From: Loripinus fragilis
Lineage: Eukaryota; Mollusca; Bivalvia; Lucinida; Lucinidae
NCBI GenBank assembly: GCA_964019695.1
Contig: OZ026518.1
Coordinates: 86,237,950 to 86,301,949, forward strand
DNA length: 64,000 nt
Direction: 5' to 3'
Shown: one piece after another, positions 61,697 through 64,000 of the stretch
Layout: each line of letters opens with the position of its first letter
Position numbering within the stretch: position 1 is the first letter of the stretch
The notes under the pieces: generated by a model
What the model was told of the DNA's origin: nothing
Database searches by the model: none
The model's input: only the letters and a program-made list of their open reading frames with translations
Made by a program: the position numbers and the translations under genes

Positions 61697-62797
61697 CTCA
61701 GTCCCTTGCTCTTCATCATTGTGCTGGAGGTCTTGTCACGTTAGTTTCGGGCTGGTGTTCCCTGGGAGGACCTATATGCAGATGATCTTGTCATCATTGC
61801 TGACTCCCTAGAGGAATATGTCAGGAGGCTCTTGATATGGAAAGAAGCCATGGAGAAGAAGGGATTGAGGGTAAATGCAGGAAAGACAAAGGTCATGGTC
61901 TGTGGTACAGGCCTGGACCTCTTGCAGAGTTCAGGCGAATACCCATGCGCTGTCTGTCGTACAGGAGTAGGCAACAACAGCATCTACTACAATGGCTGCA
62001 AACTTTGGGTGCATAAGAAATGCAGTGGGCAACAACGACTGACACCAAATCCTGATTATAGGTGTGCATGGGAAATGCTCACCCTATTGACGGCAGACCA
62101 CAGAGTGAAGTCAAGGTCGGACCTGATAAGCTTGAGGTGGTAGCTTCCTTCTGCTACCTAGGTGACATGCTTTCTGCTGGTGGAGGCTGTGAAATGGCAG
62201 TCACAACTCATGTGAAAATCGCCTGGAAGAAGTTCAGGGAGCTACTACCAGTTCTCATATCCCGCCACCTCTCTTACAAGACCCGTGGCCATGTGTACAG
62301 CTCTTGCGTGCGGAGCGCCATGCTCCATGCCAGTGAAACTTGGCCACTTACCAAGACGAACCTGCAGCGCTTGCAAAGCAATGATAGGGCCGTGATCAGA
62401 CAGATCTGCAGTATCAAGCCAGAGGATGTGGCCAGGGTAAGGTCAAGCGAGCTACTGGCAAAGCTTCAGCTTGAGGACCTCAACCTCATTTTGAGAGAAA
62501 GAAGGCTTCGCTGGTTTGGGCATGTGGAGCGGTCGAGTGGTGCAATCAGAACAGCATATGATATGCAGATTGACGGCAAGCGGGGGGCAGGGAGGCCCAA
62601 GCAAACATGGAAGAAACTGACAGAGAAAGACTGCCATGAGTGGAAGCTCACCACAGTTGACCCTCAAGAAAGGAGCACCTGGAGATCAGGTGTGAGATCT
62701 GCTATGCATGCAGCTAGCCAGTTACCTGGAAAGGGGCCCACTGATGTGGATGATGCCCCTGCACCTGCATGTTAATCAAAAGTCTGATTATGATGAT
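61697..62797 (+). mobile_element. 5'-truncated copy of the same retrotransposon, with target duplication
   Basis: Begins inside the RT domain and runs through YADDLVIIADS, the Cys/His finger and the C-terminal region to the same TGATGATGAT end as the copy at 37806. A 7-bp deletion at about 62065, between GTGCA direct repeats, shifts the frame. The finger Cys that is Phe in the other copy is Cys here, but another Cys is Tyr (YYNGC). Candidate target duplications GATCAGTA flank it at 61689-61696 and 62798-62805. Confidence 0.92.
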
Positions 62798-62987
62798 GAT
62801 CAGTAGAGCAGTCTGATCAGGGCTTACTCTATTTGTCTAAACCCAGATCAGCCTGCTTCAGAAGAATGTTGTGTTCCTATTTGGAGTGCTGAGTAAAGTG
62901 ATGTGCCAAAATCTTTTTCCAAGCAAATATTTTCCCCTAAAGCAATTATTCTGTTGCATATTCATTTTGTGTTCTGTCTAGTCAGTA

Positions 62988-63177
62988 CAGTAAAACCTGT
63001 GTAAAACGGCCACTCAAAAAAAAAGACAAATGGTAGCTTACTGAAGTTTGCAAGTATTGCAGAATGCTCCCCTTGGAGCATTCTGCAACACTAATGACCT
63101 GTATTAAGTGATAATTTGTCTTGAAAACCAATTTTTGGTCTTTTTGAGAGTAACCGTTTTACACAGGCTTTACTGTA
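62988..63177. mobile_element. Tc1/mariner-like MITE (F2), copy 5
   Basis: TACAGTAAAACCTGTGTAAA to CACAGGCTTTACTGTA around an AGTATTGCAGAATGCTCC palindrome. Confidence 0.87.
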
Positions 63178-63732
63178 TGTTAATGCTTAGAATTCTTTTA
63201 ACAGACAACCCATTTTTCTGATGTTTGAATAGTTAAATTATTTTTAGAAAGTGCTAATCATTAACTTAAATATAACATCAAACTATACAACATACATGCA
63301 CCACATGCCAATATTGGCAACATGACGCGAACAGCACAGGGAGCATAGCAGGATCTTCTTTTGCTATTTGCAACGTAACTAATGCTACAGTCATGTTTGC
63401 CAGCCATTTTCATACGTGATAAACACACCTGTGAACTCAGAATATATGTAAATCTAATAAGTAAAGAGTTGATTTTTTAAAATCTTGGTAAACAATGCAA
63501 ACCCTGTTCAGATGCTGCATTTTGTGGCAAATAGTGACATTTCATCTCGGTCTTCACTGTGTGTCTAGCACTAAATCAAGAGTTTCCAGTTTACAAAGGA
63601 TTAAAATACCTTTTCCCTAAAATTGATAAGTTCTAATCAAAATTAAAAATTTTAACAGAGTACTTATCACATACACAGTAGTGGAGATTTGGACTTGTAC
63701 CTGTGGCTTGTTTTTGACTGATACTGGTGCAT

Positions 63733-63917
63733 ACAGTAAAAACCTGTGTAAAACGGCCACTCAAAAATAGACAAAACTAAGATCTTAATGACAAATGGAA
63801 GCTGAATGAAGGGGAGCATTCTGCAATACTTTTGACCTGCATTAAGCAATAATTGGTCTTGAAAACCAATTTTTGGTCTTTTTGAGAGTGGCTGTTTTAC
63901 ACAGGTTTTACTATATA
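63733..63917. mobile_element. Tc1/mariner-like MITE (F2), copy 6
   Basis: TACAGTAAAAACCTGTGTAA to ACACAGGTTTTACTATA. One arm of the central palindrome is deleted. Confidence 0.85.
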
Positions 63918-64000
63918 TTTTAAACTTTTACCATTCCATCTACTTATACTGTTCTTCTTGTCAATTTAGCTTCTAAAGCTATTCAATATGGTGAATGCTC

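Overview
The window looks like nuclear DNA of a lophotrochozoan animal, most probably a bivalve mollusc. It is AT-rich, has long introns with GT/AG ends and carries no bacterial-style operons. It is filled with palindromic MITEs, tRNA-headed SINEs and LINE pieces of the kind I associate with bivalve genomes. I do not assign a species.

Two host genes can be read confidently, and they diverge from each other. On the minus strand, 34416 down to 21453, lies a complete gene for mitochondrial NAD kinase 2 (NADK2). Its nine coding exons join in phase into 1293 nt (430 residues), including a 40-nt microexon at 23097-23136. On the plus strand, 42457 to 58532, lie ten in-phase exons of a Golgi-type zinc transporter, SLC30A7 (ZnT7). 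The last ends in TAG; the short first coding exon was not found. Most of the remaining open frames are accidental.

Region by region: 1-7500 holds palindromic repeats and a roughly 2.4-kb DNA element with very long inverted arms. 7560-9520 is a decayed LINE. 9520-21450 is gene-poor and holds MITEs, including a TTAA-bounded element enclosing a Tc1-like transposase relic. 21453-34416 is NADK2. 34417-42456 is the intergenic side, with a tRNA-derived SINE, a TA-flanked pogo/Tigger-like element, a nearly intact non-LTR retrotransposon (41075-37806, one internal TGA) and a CR1-like LINE tail. 42457-58532 is SLC30A7, with MITEs in most introns. 58533-64000 holds further MITEs, a SINE with a perfect 12-bp target duplication and a second, 5'-truncated copy of the retrotransposon.

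The most unusual feature is inside NADK2. The 5' half of exon 5, with its splice acceptor, is repeated six times at a 164-bp period (28110-29076) just upstream of the intact exon. The donor end of exon 4 is also present in three tandem versions. A second pattern is a foldback MITE family (FB1): it sits next to many exon edges in both genes, and ten of its twelve intragenic copies lie in the sense direction of the host gene.
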